The position numbers and the translations under genes were made by a program. This document shows positions 6,000 through 6,187 of a stretch of DNA of 6,187 nucleotides, piece after piece (within the stretch, counting starts at the first letter, position 1; each line of letters opens with the position of its first letter). Source of the DNA: Nitrospirota bacterium (GTDB lineage: Bacteria; Nitrospirota; Thermodesulfovibrionia; Thermodesulfovibrionales; Dissulfurispiraceae); assembly GCA_013349595.1 (NCBI GenBank), contig DUZI01000237.1, positions 1 to 6,187 of the forward strand, in the 5' to 3' direction. Under the pieces are notes generated by a model. The model made no database searches. It was not told the origin of the DNA and was given only the letters and a program-made list of their open reading frames with translations.

Positions 6000-6187
6000 T
6001 AAATTTCTTTTTTAGCCCTTTCAGTGAATCTGCTATCGGGGAACCTTTGAATAAGTTCTTTAAAAATTGTCTTAGCCTTTTCGATTTTTTTCAAGCTTTT
6101 GTATGAAATCCCCAATAGATAAAGTGTTTGGTCGGTATTTTTATAGTTTGGATATTTTGCTAAAAGCCCTTCAAATCTACCAATTGC
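5999..6187 (-). CDS. C-terminal end of a TPR protein, BamD/YbgF-like (partial)
   Basis: Only the last 62 codons are in the window; the gene continues past the right edge. The visible protein begins AIGRFEGLLAKYPNY and ends RFTERAKKEI. It holds the end of one tetratricopeptide repeat (a helix followed by KYP) and one full repeat, with LLGISYKSL, EKAKTIF and RFPDS at the expected spacing. Ending soon after a repeat that closes with a P-D-S turn is typical of BamD, the outer-membrane lipoprotein of the beta-barrel assembly complex, and of YbgF/CpoB, the periplasmic Tol-Pal partner. That class is inferred from the repeat style alone, because the lipobox or signal peptide that would decide it is out of view. 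The stop TAA shares its last base with the ATG of the next gene (TAATG), so the two are cotranscribed and probably translationally coupled. A generic TPR protein is the main alternative. Confidence 0.72.
   Translation of the reverse strand, partial: AIGRFEGLLAKYPNYKNTDQTLYLLGISYKSLKKIEKAKTIFKELIQRFPDSRFTERAKKEI

Noticed and set aside
5888..6106. 72-codon open frame on the + strand
   Set aside because: It crosses the junction of the sirohaem gene and the TPR gene on the opposite strand, and its product is low-complexity and Phe/Pro/Leu-rich.
1..6187. CRISPR array, tRNA or rRNA genes, insertion sequence or attachment site
   Set aside because: No regular repeat-spacer pattern, no cloverleaf or rRNA-like stretch, no transposase and no paired inverted repeats were seen. 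Conserved coding genes fill nearly the whole window.

Overview
This AT-rich window (GC below half by eye, not counted) has every supported gene on the minus strand. They run head to tail from the right edge to the left, with junctions of +6 or +3 bases or overlaps of 1 to 28 bases. It reads as the inner part of one long operon whose promoter lies beyond the right edge. No promoter or terminator can be supported inside. A BamD/YbgF-like TPR tail and an apparent lipid A or surface-sugar amination pair suggest a diderm (Gram-negative-type) bacterium. Nitrospirota or Desulfobacterota-like lineages would fit the gene mix, but the sequence alone does not settle the phylum.

In transcription order, right to left: (1) 5999-6187, the C-terminal end of a TPR protein of BamD/YbgF type; (2) 5370-5999, a SirC/Met8-type precorrin-2 dehydrogenase, probably also a sirohydrochlorin ferrochelatase; (3) 4447-5373, a Gfo/Idh/MocA oxidoreductase most like GnnA, the UDP-GlcNAc 3-dehydrogenase; (4) 3343-4440, a DegT/DnrJ/EryC1 PLP aminotransferase of GnnB/WbpE type; (5) 2186-3370, a GT4-like glycosyltransferase; (6) 704-2182, a TPR protein fused to a GT9-like (heptosyltransferase-related) domain; (7) 183-725, an HDIG-type phosphohydrolase of unknown substrate. 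Positions 1-182 hold no firm gene. A + strand frame there is open from the window edge to a stop at 166-168 and would encode a hydrophobic tail, but it is weakly supported.

Genes 3 and 4 plausibly act in sequence: the dehydrogenase oxidises C3 of a UDP-HexNAc sugar and the aminotransferase aminates the 3-keto product, giving a UDP-2,3-diamino sugar. In known systems that sugar either enters lipid A (as GlcNAc3N, carrying extra amide-linked acyl chains) or becomes part of a surface glycan. Here the pair is followed by two glycosyltransferases and no lpxA is in view, so a glycan or glycoprotein use is a real alternative. The sirohaem enzyme overlaps the dehydrogenase by a GTGA junction, an unexpected pairing of tetrapyrrole and envelope-sugar genes.

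Start choices that matter: the oxidoreductase is placed at GTG 5373 (GTGA overlap plus a ribosome binding site), not the upstream TTG. The aminotransferase is placed at ATG 4440, with TTG 4446 as alternative. The TPR-glycosyltransferase has only a TTG start, 3 bases after the previous stop, in the same frame and without a visible Shine-Dalgarno sequence.
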